This document shows, in pieces, positions 15,976 to 24,109 of a stretch of DNA of 64,000 nt (position 1 is its first letter; every line of letters begins with the position of its first letter). Below the pieces are notes generated by a model. It ran no database searches. It was not told where the DNA came from and saw only the letters and a list, made by a program, of their open reading frames with translations. The stretch is from RPQJ01 sp046347155 (GTDB lineage: Bacteria > Pseudomonadota > Gammaproteobacteria > Steroidobacterales > Steroidobacteraceae). The stretch is taken from NCBI GenBank assembly GCA_046347155.1, contig JAXMGT010000001.1, forward strand, positions 186,001-250,000, in the 5' to 3' direction. The translations under genes were made by a program, and so were the position numbers.

Positions 15976-17856
15976 ATGACACACACGGCACGGCAGGCAC
16001 CGGACGTCGATGCGGCGGTGCGCGGCGCGGTCGCGCGGTGGAAGCGTGACCCGACCCGCCTGCTGCAGGTGCTGCGCGAGGTCCAGGAGGAGTGCCTGTA
16101 CCTGCCGCCGCAGGCGCTCGGGCTGGTGGCTCGCCTGCTCGACCTGCCGCTCGCGCGCGTCGCGGGCGTGGCCGGCTTCTACGCGTTCCTGCACACGCGG
16201 CCGGTCGGCCGCTATCGCGTGCTCTTCTCGGACAACGTCACGGACCGGATGCAGGGCAGCGAGGGCCTGCTGGCAGCGATGTGCCACCGGCTCTGGGTCG
16301 AGCCCGGCAAGGTGTCCGAGGACGGCCTCGTGAGCATCGCGACGACCTCGTGCACCGGCCTGTGCGACCAGGGGCCCGGGATGCTGGTGAACGGCCGGGC
16401 GATCGGGCGGCTGACCCCGGAACGGATCGAGCAACTGTGCGGGCTCATCCTGAGGGAGGTGCCGCTCGGGCGCTGGCCCGCCGAACTCTTCGAGATCGGC
16501 GACAACGTCCGGCGAGCCGACGTGCTGCTCGGCCACGGGCTCGCGCCCGGCGATGCGATCCGTGCCGCGCTCGAGCGCGGCATGCGCGGTCACCGCGAGC
16601 GGGCGGCGAACGAGCGCTCGTGGCGGGAAGGCTACGTGGGCGCCGCGCTCGGGCCGGTGGCCGTGCTCGAGGAGGTCAAGCGCTCGAACCTGCGCGGCCG
16701 CGGCGGCGCGGGCTTCACGACCGGCATCAAGTGGGAGGCCTGCCGCCACGCGACGGGCCGGGCCCGCTACGTGGTCTGCAACGCCGACGAGGGCGAGCCC
16801 GGGACGTTCAAGGACCGCGTGCTCCTCGCCCGCCACGCGGACCTGCTGCTCGACGGGATGGCGGTGGCCGCGTGGGCGGTCGGCGCCGGTCAGGGGTTCA
16901 TCTACCTGCGTGGCGAGTACCGGTACCTGCTCGAGCCGCTGCAGGCCGCGCTCGAGCGCCGCCGGCGCGACAACCTGCTCGGTCGCGCGATCTGCGGGCA
17001 GCCCGGGTTCGACTTCGACGTCGAGGTGCACGTCGGCGCCGGCGCGTACGTGTGCGGCGAGGAGTCCGCGCTGATCGAGTCGCTCGAGGGCAAGCGCGGC
17101 GTGCCGCGCAACCGCCCGCCGTTCCCGGTCACGAGCGGATACCTCGGCGAGCCGACGATCGTGAACAACGTCGAGACGCTGTGCGCGGCGGCGCTGATCG
17201 CCGTGCGCGGCGGCGAGTGGTACCGCTCGATCGGGACGCCGAAGTCGTCCGGCACGAAGGTGCTCTCGGTCGCGGGCGACTGCGCGCGGCCGGGGCTCTA
17301 CGAATACCCGTTCGGCGTCACGCTGCGCCAGGTGCTCGAGGACTGCGGGGCGGCGGATGCCCAGGCGGTGCAGGTGAGCGGGCCGTCGGGCACCTGCGTG
17401 GACTCGGACGAGTTCGACCGCTCGATCGCGTTCGAGGACCTGCCCACGGCCGGCGCGCTGACGGTGTTCGACCACACGCGCGACATGTTCGAGGTCGCGC
17501 GCGCCTACGTCGGCTTCTTCGCCCACGAGAGCTGCGGCTTCTGCACGCCCTGCCGTGCCGGCACCTCGATGCTGATGCACTCGATGGACAAGGTCCGCGA
17601 CGGCAACGGCACCCGCCACGACCTGCGCGAGATCGAGCGGCTGAACCGCGTGCTGCAGATGTCGGCGCACTGCGGGCTCGGCCACACGGCCTGCAATCCG
17701 GTGCTCGACACGCTGCGCCGGTTCCGGCCGATGTACGAGCGGCGCCTGCGGCGCGGCGACTTCGCGCCGGCGTTCGACCTCGACGCGGCACTCGGCCGCG
17801 CCCGGCAGATGACCGGTCGCGACGACCCGGGCGCGCACCTCGGGGACGCGCCATGA
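15976..17856 (+). CDS. hoxF: NAD-reducing hydrogenase diaphorase subunit HoxF (NuoE-NuoF fusion)
   Basis: 626 residues. The N-terminal ~150 residues are NuoE-like. Only the second cysteine pair of the [2Fe-2S] motif remains (C126, C130 in TSCTGLC); the first pair is Ser85 and Asp90. Residues ~200-626 are NuoF-like, with NAD/FMN motifs GRGGAGFTTG, CNADEGEPGTFKDR and GAGAYVCGEES, and the [4Fe-4S] site ESCGFCTPC with a later distal cysteine. It oxidises or reduces NAD(H) for the soluble group 3d hydrogenase. ATG at 15976 was preferred over an upstream in-frame ATG because family homology begins here. It heads hoxFUYHW and overlaps hoxU by ATGA. The 192 bp upstream contains an 8-bp hairpin (15833-15853), but I saw no sigma-54 motif. 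Confidence 0.95.
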   Translation: MTHTARQAPDVDAAVRGAVARWKRDPTRLLQVLREVQEECLYLPPQALGLVARLLDLPLARVAGVAGFYAFLHTRPVGRYRVLFSDNVTDRMQGSEGLLAAMCHRLWVEPGKVSEDGLVSIATTSCTGLCDQGPGMLVNGRAIGRLTPERIEQLCGLILREVPLGRWPAELFEIGDNVRRADVLLGHGLAPGDAIRAALERGMRGHRERAANERSWREGYVGAALGPVAVLEEVKRSNLRGRGGAGFTTGIKWEACRHATGRARYVVCNADEGEPGTFKDRVLLARHADLLLDGMAVAAWAVGAGQGFIYLRGEYRYLLEPLQAALERRRRDNLLGRAICGQPGFDFDVEVHVGAGAYVCGEESALIESLEGKRGVPRNRPPFPVTSGYLGEPTIVNNVETLCAAALIAVRGGEWYRSIGTPKSSGTKVLSVAGDCARPGLYEYPFGVTLRQVLEDCGAADAQAVQVSGPSGTCVDSDEFDRSIAFEDLPTAGALTVFDHTRDMFEVARAYVGFFAHESCGFCTPCRAGTSMLMHSMDKVRDGNGTRHDLREIERLNRVLQMSAHCGLGHTACNPVLDTLRRFRPMYERRLRRGDFAPAFDLDAALGRARQMTGRDDPGAHLGDAP

Positions 17857-18590
17857 CCGCGCGCCCGTCGTTCCTGCTCGACGGCACCGAGGTCCCGTTC
17901 GAACCCGGGCAGACCGTGCTGCAGGCCGCGCTCGCGGCCGGTCGCTACATCCCGCACCTCTGCTACCACCCGGAGTTCACGCCGCACGGCAGCTGCAAGC
18001 TCTGTACCGCGCGCGTGAACGGCCGCACGGTCGCCGCCTGCACGACGCCGGCCGAGCCCTCGCTCGAGGTCGAGAGCGACACCGATGAGCTGAACGAGCT
18101 GCGCGGGACCCTCGTGCAGATGCTGTTCGCCGAGGGCAACCACTTCTGCCCCGCCTGCGAGAAGAGCGGCGACTGCGTGCTGCAGGCGCTCGGCTACGAC
18201 CTCGGCGTCATGACGGCCGGGTTCCGCCACCTGTACCCGGACCGGCCGGTCGACGCGTCGCACCCCGACATCCTGCTCGACTTCAACCGCTGCGTGCTGT
18301 GCGAGCTGTGCGTGCGTGCCTCGCGCGACGTGGACGGCAAGAACGTGTTCGCGCTGGCGGGCCGCGGCCTCGACAAGCACCTGATCGTGAACTCGGAGAG
18401 CGGGCGGCTCGCCGACACGGACGTCGCGCTCGGCGACAAGGCGATCGCGGTCTGCCCGGTCGGGGCGATCCTGCCGAAGCGCGTCGGATTCGCGGTGCCG
18501 ATCGGGCGCCGTCGCTACGACCGGAGCCCCATCAGCGCGCAGGCGCGCGACGACGCGCCGCGACCACCGGCGGGAGGCGTCCGTGACTGA
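17853..18590 (+). CDS. hoxU: NAD-reducing hydrogenase diaphorase subunit HoxU
   Basis: 245 residues, NuoG N-terminal-like. A [2Fe-2S] ferredoxin domain (C37, C48, C51, C63) comes first, then a His/Cys-ligated [4Fe-4S] segment (HFCPACEKSGDC) and a further cluster region (CVLCELC and CPVGAIL). It passes electrons between the hydrogenase module (HoxYH) and HoxF. The ATG overlaps the hoxF stop by 4 bp, and its 3' end overlaps hoxY by 8 bp. Confidence 0.95.
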   Translation: MTARPSFLLDGTEVPFEPGQTVLQAALAAGRYIPHLCYHPEFTPHGSCKLCTARVNGRTVAACTTPAEPSLEVESDTDELNELRGTLVQMLFAEGNHFCPACEKSGDCVLQALGYDLGVMTAGFRHLYPDRPVDASHPDILLDFNRCVLCELCVRASRDVDGKNVFALAGRGLDKHLIVNSESGRLADTDVALGDKAIAVCPVGAILPKRVGFAVPIGRRRYDRSPISAQARDDAPRPPAGGVRD

Positions 18591-19143
18591 GCTCCACGCC
18601 CCCCCGCCCCGGCGCCTGCGCGTCGCGACCACCTCGCTGGCCGGGTGCTTCGGCTGCCACATGTCGCTGCTCGACATCGACGAGCGGCTGTTCGCGCTCG
18701 TCGAGCGCGTCGAATTCGACCGATCGCCGCTCACGGACGTGAAGCACTGCGGTCCCTGCGACGTCGGCCTCGTCGAGGGCGGTGTCTGCAATGCCGAGAA
18801 CGTCGGCGTGCTGCGCGAATTCCGGGCGAACTGCCGGGTGCTCGTCGCGACCGGTGCCTGCGCGGTGACCGGCGGGCTCCCGGCCCAGCGCAACCACCTC
18901 GACCTCGGCCAGTGCCTGCAGGAGGTCTACGTCACGGACCCGGGCGTCACGCACGGCCGCATCCCGGACGACCCGGAGCTGCCGCTGCCGCTCGACAAGG
19001 TCCACCCGCTGCACGAGGTCGTGAAGGTGGACTACTTCATCCCGGGCTGCCCGCCGTCGGCGGACGCGCTGTGGAAGTTCCTGACCGACCTGCTCGAGGG
19101 ACGCACGCCGCGCCTCGGCCACGGTCTCATCAGCTACGACTGA
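18583..19143 (+). CDS. hoxY: NAD-reducing [NiFe] hydrogenase small subunit HoxY
   Basis: 186 residues, without a Tat signal, as expected for the soluble cytoplasmic enzyme. The proximal [4Fe-4S] ligands are visible in GCFGCHMS, GACAVTGG and PGCPPSAD. It relays electrons from the Ni-Fe site in HoxH. The start is GTG at 18583, inside the last codons of hoxU (8-bp overlap), with a GGGAGG ribosome site just upstream. Length matches group 3d small subunits. Confidence 0.95.
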   Translation: MTELHAPPPRRLRVATTSLAGCFGCHMSLLDIDERLFALVERVEFDRSPLTDVKHCGPCDVGLVEGGVCNAENVGVLREFRANCRVLVATGACAVTGGLPAQRNHLDLGQCLQEVYVTDPGVTHGRIPDDPELPLPLDKVHPLHEVVKVDYFIPGCPPSADALWKFLTDLLEGRTPRLGHGLISYD

Positions 19144-19155
19144 GGCGGACGCCGC

Positions 19156-20622
19156 ATGGACACCCGCAGCCTCGAGACCGCCGCCGACCCGACCGGGCTC
19201 AGGCGGGTCGTCATCGAACCGCTGTCGCGCGTCGAGGGCCACGGCAAGGTGACGCTGCTGATGGGCGAGGACGGCCGGGTGCGCCAGGCGCGACTGCACA
19301 TCGTCGAGTTCCGGGGCTTCGAGAAGTTCATCCAGGGCCGCCCGTACTGGGAGGTGCCCGTGATGGTCCAGCGGCTGTGCGGCATCTGCCCGGTCAGCCA
19401 CCACCTCGCGGCGAGCAAGGCGCTCGACCAGGTGGTCGGCGCGAAGGAACTCACGCCCACGGCCGTGAAGGTCCGTCGGCTGATGCACTACGGGCAGGTG
19501 CTGCAGTCCCACGCGCTGCACTTCTTCCACCTCGCGTCACCGGACCTGCTGTTCGGCTTCGACTCGGAGCCGGTGCGCCGGAACATCGTCGGCGTGGCCG
19601 CGGCCCACCCGGAGATCGCGATGCAGGGCGTACGGCTCCGCCGCTACGGGCAGGAGGTGATCCGGCACACGGCCGGTAAGCGCATCCACGGCACGGGCTC
19701 CGTGCCCGGCGGCGTGAACCGCAGTCTCGGCGCGGCCGAACGCGACGAGCTGCTGCGCGACATCTACCCGGTCATCGCCTGGAGCCGCGACGCCGTGCAC
19801 CTGGTGCGCCGGATGTTCGACGCGAGCCTCGAGGAGTACACGTCGTTCGGGACGTTCGCGGCGAACACGCTGTCGCTCGTGCGCGCGGACGGCGCGATGG
19901 ACCTCTACGACGGCGGGCTCCGCGCGTGCGACGCCGACGGCCGCTCGATCTTCGACCACGCGGACCCGGACCGCTACTGGGAGCGGATCACCGAGGACGT
20001 GAAGTCCTGGTCGTACATGAAGTTCCCGTACCTGCGCGAACTCGGGCCGGACGACGGCTGGTACCGTGTCGGGCCGCTCACGCGCGTGACGCGCTGCGAC
20101 TTCATCCCGACGCCGCTCGCCGACCGCGAGCGCCGCGAGTTCCTCGCCTGGGAGGAGGGCCGCGCGGCGCGGGCGACGCTCGGCTTCCACTGGGCGCGGA
20201 TGATCGAGATGCTGCACGCGGCCGAGTGCATCAAGGACCTGCTGCACGACGACGACCTGCTCGGGACCGACCTCGTGGTGACCGGCGAGCGCCAGCCGCG
20301 CGGCGTCGGGGTCATCGAGGCACCGCGCGGGACGCTGATCCACCACTACCGGGTGGACGAGCACGACCAGGTCGTGCGCGCGAACCTGATCGTCTCGACG
20401 ACGCACAACAACCAGGCGATGAACACGGCGGTCCGCGAGGTGGCGCGCCGTTACCTCGACGGGCAGCGGATCACCGAGGGGCTCCTGAACCACATCGAGG
20501 TGGCCGTGCGCGCGTTCGACCCGTGCCTCTCCTGCGCGACGCACGCGATCGGGAAGATGCCGCTGGCGGTCGAGCTCGTGGACGCCGCAGGCGTCGTCGT
20601 CGACCGGCGGGTGCGGGATTGA
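19156..20622 (+). CDS. hoxH: NAD-reducing [NiFe] hydrogenase large subunit HoxH
   Basis: 488 residues. Both nickel-binding motifs are intact: L1 RLCGICPVSHH near residue 75 and L2 DPCLSCATHA near 455. The L2 motif is followed by a C-terminal tail of about 24 residues, which the maturation protease must remove after the His. Together with HoxY it splits or makes H2, coupled to NAD through HoxFU. The gene follows hoxY by 12 bp, and its TGA shares two bases with the TTG start of hoxW. Confidence 0.96.
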   Translation: MDTRSLETAADPTGLRRVVIEPLSRVEGHGKVTLLMGEDGRVRQARLHIVEFRGFEKFIQGRPYWEVPVMVQRLCGICPVSHHLAASKALDQVVGAKELTPTAVKVRRLMHYGQVLQSHALHFFHLASPDLLFGFDSEPVRRNIVGVAAAHPEIAMQGVRLRRYGQEVIRHTAGKRIHGTGSVPGGVNRSLGAAERDELLRDIYPVIAWSRDAVHLVRRMFDASLEEYTSFGTFAANTLSLVRADGAMDLYDGGLRACDADGRSIFDHADPDRYWERITEDVKSWSYMKFPYLRELGPDDGWYRVGPLTRVTRCDFIPTPLADRERREFLAWEEGRAARATLGFHWARMIEMLHAAECIKDLLHDDDLLGTDLVVTGERQPRGVGVIEAPRGTLIHHYRVDEHDQVVRANLIVSTTHNNQAMNTAVREVARRYLDGQRITEGLLNHIEVAVRAFDPCLSCATHAIGKMPLAVELVDAAGVVVDRRVRD

Positions 20623-21161
20623 ACGCGCTCGCGCCCGCGCCGGTGCTCGTGCTGGCCGTCGGCAACCCGAGCCGTGGCGACGACGGCCTCGGCCCGGCGG
20701 TCGCCGCGCGGCTCGAGGCCGCCGCGGTCCCGGGTGTCGAGGTGATCGAGGATTTCCAGCTGCAGGTGGAGCACGCGCTCGACCTCGCGGGTCGCCGGCG
20801 GGTCGTGTTCGTCGATGCCGGCGTCGGGACCCGGGCGCCGTACGAGCTGGGACCGGTGCGCCCCCGGGGCGAGGTCCTGCACACGAGTCACGCACTGGCG
20901 CCCGGCGCCGTGCTCGAGACCTGGGTCCGGCTGCACGGGACCGCGCCGCCCGAGGCCTGGGTGCTGTGCATCCGGGGCGAGTCGTTCGGACTGGGCGAGG
21001 GGCTGAGTGGCCGGGCAAGCCGGCACCTCGAGGTCGCCTGGCCCGCCCTTTTGGCCTTGGTCCAGAATCGGGTCGCCGATGCACCGGAGGGGTGCCCGGA
21101 AACGCAACCTGGCGCACCGAAAGAGTGCAATTTTGTTAATTACGTCAATGGCTTGAAATAA
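20619..21161 (+). CDS. hoxW: Hydrogenase maturation endopeptidase HoxW
   Basis: 180 residues. The N-terminus has the HycI/HoxW signature VGNPSRGDDGLG, whose Asp binds nickel of the precursor, followed by IEDFQLQVEH and DAGVG. It cleaves the C-terminal peptide of HoxH. I chose TTG at 20619 because it overlaps the hoxH stop (TTGA); a GTG at 20643 is an alternative. The last ~35 codons are unusually AT-rich for this genome and encode a tail (ending CNFVNYVNGLK) outside the conserved domain. The HypABCDEF maturation genes are not in the window. Confidence 0.9.
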   Translation: MNALAPAPVLVLAVGNPSRGDDGLGPAVAARLEAAAVPGVEVIEDFQLQVEHALDLAGRRRVVFVDAGVGTRAPYELGPVRPRGEVLHTSHALAPGAVLETWVRLHGTAPPEAWVLCIRGESFGLGEGLSGRASRHLEVAWPALLALVQNRVADAPEGCPETQPGAPKECNFVNYVNGLK

Positions 21162-21165
21162 CTTA

Positions 21166-21193
21166 TTGCGCTGCAGCAATTCCGGCGTAGGAT
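21166..21193 (+). promoter_or_regulatory. Possible promoter downstream of hoxW
   Basis: TTGCGC at 21166-21171, 16 bases, then TAGGAT at 21188-21193, just after an AT-rich island that begins inside the end of hoxW. It would drive the small membrane protein at 21237, independently of the hox operon. The -35 match is modest. Confidence 0.35.
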
Positions 21194-21236
21194 CGTCCCT
21201 GGGCCCATGCCGGGCCCGTCGACCGGGAGGATCGAC

Positions 21237-21518
21237 ATGGAAACGAGCGCAATCGTCCACGTTCCCTGGGTGGGGTATGCGATGGCCGGCCTGGCCGCCG
21301 TCTCGATCGCCGGACTGGCGGGCGTCGCCGTCGGGTACCTGCGGGCGCAGGGGGCCGGGTCGGTCGCATCCGGGACCGCCCCGTCGGCCAGCGGCCACCG
21401 CGTGATCGAGCCGCTGACCCCGGCATGGCTCGAGCGGTTGATCACCGGTGCCGGTGTACCGCCGGGCCCCCGGCCCCTGCTTCGCGACCCCGCGTCGCCC
21501 GAGCGCGACGTCGCCTGA
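21237..21518 (+). CDS. Small single-pass membrane protein of unknown function
   Basis: 93 residues. One hydrophobic helix runs from about residue 11 to 35 (VGYAMAGLAAVSIAGLAGVA), followed by a polar, Pro/Arg-rich tail of ~55 residues without recognisable motif. I do not recognise the family. ATG 21237 has a GGGAGG Shine-Dalgarno 6 bp upstream, which favours it over the in-frame ATG at 21207. It follows hoxW by 75 bp, but a separate promoter is plausible and it does not resemble HoxI. A terminator-like hairpin lies downstream. Confidence 0.6.
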   Translation: METSAIVHVPWVGYAMAGLAAVSIAGLAGVAVGYLRAQGAGSVASGTAPSASGHRVIEPLTPAWLERLITGAGVPPGPRPLLRDPASPERDVA

Positions 21519-21588
21519 TCCGCGGTGGCCCCCGGCCCGGAAACCGGCCGGCGGCCAGGACTTTGACGCCGGTCGAGCGGCGTCGGCG

Positions 21589-21617
21589 GTCCGCGGGTAC
21601 ACTACGCGGACTTTTTT
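21589..21617 (+). terminator. Rho-independent terminator or attenuator ahead of the desaturase
   Basis: GTCCGCG (21589-21595), a 9-base loop, CGCGGAC (21605-21611), then six T (21612-21617). This is a proper intrinsic terminator for transcripts from hoxW or the small membrane gene. It ends only 12 bp before the GTG and 27 bp before the ATG start of the desaturase. The loop contains TACACT, which could itself be a -10 box for the desaturase. Confidence 0.7.
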
Positions 21618-21629
21618 GCCGGACTCAGC

Positions 21630-22802
21630 GTGGGTAACTCCCTGATGCAGAACGAATCCGCGGCCCGTGTCGAGCACGCGCCGATCAACTGGGTGACGAC
21701 GAGCCTGTTCACGGCGCTGCCGCTCGCGGCGATCGTGTTCGTGCCCTGGTACGGCATCGTCCACGGTTACTCGACCGCGTCGGTCATCGTTTCGCTCGCG
21801 CTCCTGTGGGCGGGCGGCCTGTCGATCACGGCCGGCTACCACCGCCTCTGGTCGCACCGCACGTACAACGCGCACTGGACCGTGCGGCTCCTGTTCATGC
21901 TGTTCGGCGCGATGTCGTTGCAGAACAGCATCCTGATCTGGGGCTCGCAGCACCGCACCCACCACCGGTTCGTGGACGACTGGGACAAGGACCCCTACAG
22001 CGCGAAGCGGGGGTTCTGGTTCTCCCACATGGGCTGGATCCTGCGGAACTACCCGAGCGGCGAGAACGACTTCTCGAACGCCCGCGACCTCGAGCGCGAC
22101 CCGATCGTGATGTTCCAGCACCGCTGGTACGTGCCACTCACGCTGTTCATGAACGTCGCGTTCCCGCTGCTCCTCGGCTGGATGGTGGGCGACGTGTGGG
22201 GCGTGTTCCTGCTCGGCGGCGTACTGCGGCTGGTCGTGAACCACCACTGCACCTGGTTCATCAACTCGCTGGCGCACCTGTGGGGTGCGCAGCCGTACAC
22301 GGACGAGAACACCGCGCGCGACAACCCCGCGCTCGCGTTCCTCACCTACGGCGAGGGCTACCACAACTTCCACCACATCTTCCAGAACGACTACCGGAAC
22401 GGCATCCGCTGGTGGCACTGGGACCCGACGAAGTGGCTGATCGCGACGATGTCGTTCATGGGCCTCGCCGACGGACTGAAGAAGGTCCCGAACCTGTGGA
22501 TCCAGCGTGCGCAGCTCGCGATGCAGTTCAAGCGCATGGAAGCCGCACTCGAGAAGCGCCGGCAGGCCGGCGCGGACGGTGACTTCGAGCGGCTCAAGGC
22601 CCGCGTGGCCGAGGAGTACGCGACGTTCCGGCGGGCGCTCGAGGAGTGGGCGAAGGTGCGCGACCAGTGGGTCGGCGACCGCAAGCAGCGGCTGCTGCAG
22701 CGCTGGGAGGAGACGAGCTTCCGTTCGCGCCTGCGCGTGATCGAGCAGGGCCTGCGGGCCCAGCGCCGCCGGCTGCGGGTGATGACGAAGGCCTACGCCT
22801 GA
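21630..22802 (+). CDS. Acyl-CoA delta-9 desaturase (membrane di-iron)
   Basis: 390 residues, or 385 if ATG 21645 is the start. Four hydrophobic segments flank three histidine boxes: HRLWSH, HRTHH and HNFHH, which bind the di-iron centre. It inserts a cis double bond into saturated fatty acyl chains and so sets membrane fluidity. The last ~95 residues are a charged, helical extension rich in Arg/Glu (probable coiled coil) beyond the catalytic core. GTG 21630 and ATG 21645 are both possible; neither has a strong Shine-Dalgarno. An intrinsic terminator lies directly upstream. It converges on yajQ across a REP-like hairpin. Confidence 0.92.
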   Translation: MGNSLMQNESAARVEHAPINWVTTSLFTALPLAAIVFVPWYGIVHGYSTASVIVSLALLWAGGLSITAGYHRLWSHRTYNAHWTVRLLFMLFGAMSLQNSILIWGSQHRTHHRFVDDWDKDPYSAKRGFWFSHMGWILRNYPSGENDFSNARDLERDPIVMFQHRWYVPLTLFMNVAFPLLLGWMVGDVWGVFLLGGVLRLVVNHHCTWFINSLAHLWGAQPYTDENTARDNPALAFLTYGEGYHNFHHIFQNDYRNGIRWWHWDPTKWLIATMSFMGLADGLKKVPNLWIQRAQLAMQFKRMEAALEKRRQAGADGDFERLKARVAEEYATFRRALEEWAKVRDQWVGDRKQRLLQRWEETSFRSRLRVIEQGLRAQRRRLRVMTKAYA

Positions 22803-22811
22803 CCAGGAAGC

Positions 22812-22857
22812 GGACATTCCCGATTCCAACGCCCAGGCGTGGAATCCGGAAATGTCC
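22812..22857. repeat. REP-like long inverted repeat between convergent genes
   Basis: The left arm begins GGACATTCCCGATTCCA and the right arm ends GGAATCCGGAAATGTCC. The arms pair over ~21 bases with a few mismatches and meet at a short loop near 22834. GGACATT/AATGTCC imperfect hairpins of this kind are typical of REP sequences mobilised by RAYT (Y1-type) transposases. The element fills the 60-bp gap between the desaturase and yajQ and probably also acts as a two-way terminator. I saw no second copy and no RAYT gene here. Confidence 0.6.
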
Positions 22858-22862
22858 CCTGT

Positions 22863-23345
22863 TCAGTCGCGGAAATTCGTGAACTGCAGCGGCAGCTCGA
22901 AGCCGCCCTTGCGCACGAGCGCGATCGCCGACTGAAGGTCGTCGCGGCTCTTGCCGCTCACGCGGACCTGCTTGTCCTGCAGCGCGGCCTGGACCTTCAG
23001 CTTCGAGTCCTTCAGCAGCCGCTGGACCTTCTTGCCGAGCTCCGTGTCCACGCCCTGGCGCAGCGTCACGACCTGCTTCGCCGTCTGGCCGGTCGTCACC
23101 GGCTCGTCGATCTTCAGGCAGGCGACGTCGATCCCGCGCTTCGAGAGCTTCAGCTTCAGGATCTCGAGCATCTGCTTCAGCTGGAAGTCGGCCGGCGCCG
23201 ACAGCGTCACGACCGCCTCCTTCAGCTCGAACTTCGAGCCCGTGCCCTTGAAGTCGAAGCGCTGGTCCACCTCGCGGCTGGCCTGGTCCACTGCGTTCGT
23301 GACTTCGTGCTGGTCGATCTCGGAGACGATGTCGAAGGACGGCAT
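22863..23345 (-). CDS. yajQ: YajQ family nucleotide-binding protein
   Basis: 160 residues, full family length. It starts MPSFDIVSEID and contains the hallmark RFDFKGTGS and VRVSGKSRDDLQ segments. YajQ proteins have two RNP-like folds; in Xanthomonas and Pseudomonas relatives bind cyclic di-GMP and affect transcription, while other reports show nucleic-acid binding. Here it is followed upstream on the same strand by an unrelated lipoprotein gene 6 bp away, so the two may share a transcript. Confidence 0.95.
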   Translation of the reverse strand: MPSFDIVSEIDQHEVTNAVDQASREVDQRFDFKGTGSKFELKEAVVTLSAPADFQLKQMLEILKLKLSKRGIDVACLKIDEPVTTGQTAKQVVTLRQGVDTELGKKVQRLLKDSKLKVQAALQDKQVRVSGKSRDDLQSAIALVRKGGFELPLQFTNFRD

Positions 23346-23351
23346 GGCGAC

Positions 23352-24098
23352 CTACAGCGTGGCGTCGTGGTTGCGGACCGCAGTGTAGCGGAGGTGACCC
23401 GTGGAGGTGCTCCAGGCCTCGCCGACCAGTTCACCGCCCGGACCCAGTTCGCCGCGATAGAGCACCGCCTGCGTACCGTCGAACAGCGACAGCATCAACC
23501 GATCGTCGTGGGCGTCGCCCGCGAGCCCGGCCACCGTCCATCCGGTCGTGCGCACGGTGCCCGCGACCGCGTGGAAGCGCTGCGCGAACTCGGCGACACC
23601 CCGGATCTCCCGTCCTGAATCGTCCGAGTAGAGGACGGCCCAGCGACCGGCGAAATCCGCGTTGTCCGTGCGTGGCGTCTCGACGAAGCGCCAGCCCGCG
23701 CCGCGCGCCGCCGAGAACGTGAGCGTGACCGGGGCGCCGCCGGGCCCGGCCGACAGCGTCACCTGGCCCTCGATGTCGTCCCCGGCCACCTTGGCGTCGA
23801 GGCGATTGCCCTGGCCCGGCAGTTCGGCCGTCAGGTGGCCCGTGACGTCCACGAGTGCAGGCACGCGCACCCGGTCGCCACCGTTCACGAGGTCGAGGGT
23901 CACGCCCGTCCCGTCGCGCGCGACCTCGAGCCCGAACGGCACCTCGCCGCCCGGCAGTTCGACGACGGCGCGGTAACGGCCCGGCTGCAGGTCGCGGCCG
24001 CGCGGGCCGCAGCCCGTGGTCCCGACGACGGCGGCCACGAGCACCCCCGCCGCGGCGGCGGCCGCGAGGCGCCGGCGCGTCCTGCTCGACCTGCCCAT
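23352..24098 (-). CDS. Lipoprotein of unknown function
   Basis: 248 residues. A basic N-terminus and Ala/Val-rich hydrophobic stretch lead to a lipobox VGTTGC (Cys30), so it is probably an anchored lipoprotein. The mature part is beta-rich. Its first ~100 residues (RYRAVVELPGGEVPFGLEV onward) resemble the domain that precedes thioredoxin/TlpA modules in some proteins, but no CxxC thioredoxin motif follows. The function is unknown. It lies between yajQ and the DUF2780-like gene on the same strand with gaps of 6 and 11 bp, which suggests a small operon. Confidence 0.72.
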   Translation of the reverse strand: MGRSSRTRRRLAAAAAAGVLVAAVVGTTGCGPRGRDLQPGRYRAVVELPGGEVPFGLEVARDGTGVTLDLVNGGDRVRVPALVDVTGHLTAELPGQGNRLDAKVAGDDIEGQVTLSAGPGGAPVTLTFSAARGAGWRFVETPRTDNADFAGRWAVLYSDDSGREIRGVAEFAQRFHAVAGTVRTTGWTVAGLAGDAHDDRLMLSLFDGTQAVLYRGELGPGGELVGEAWSTSTGHLRYTAVRNHDATL

Positions 24099-24109
24099 GT
24101 CGAGCCGGG

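Noticed and set aside
14827..17838. A 1003-codon minus-strand frame over hoxF
   Set aside because: Only the part from 15783 downward (the hydroxyacid dehydrogenase) is real; the remainder is antisense to hoxF.
21237..21518. HoxI as the next gene after hoxW
   Set aside because: The protein has one membrane helix and no nucleotide-binding domain, unlike the cyclic-nucleotide-binding-like HoxI.
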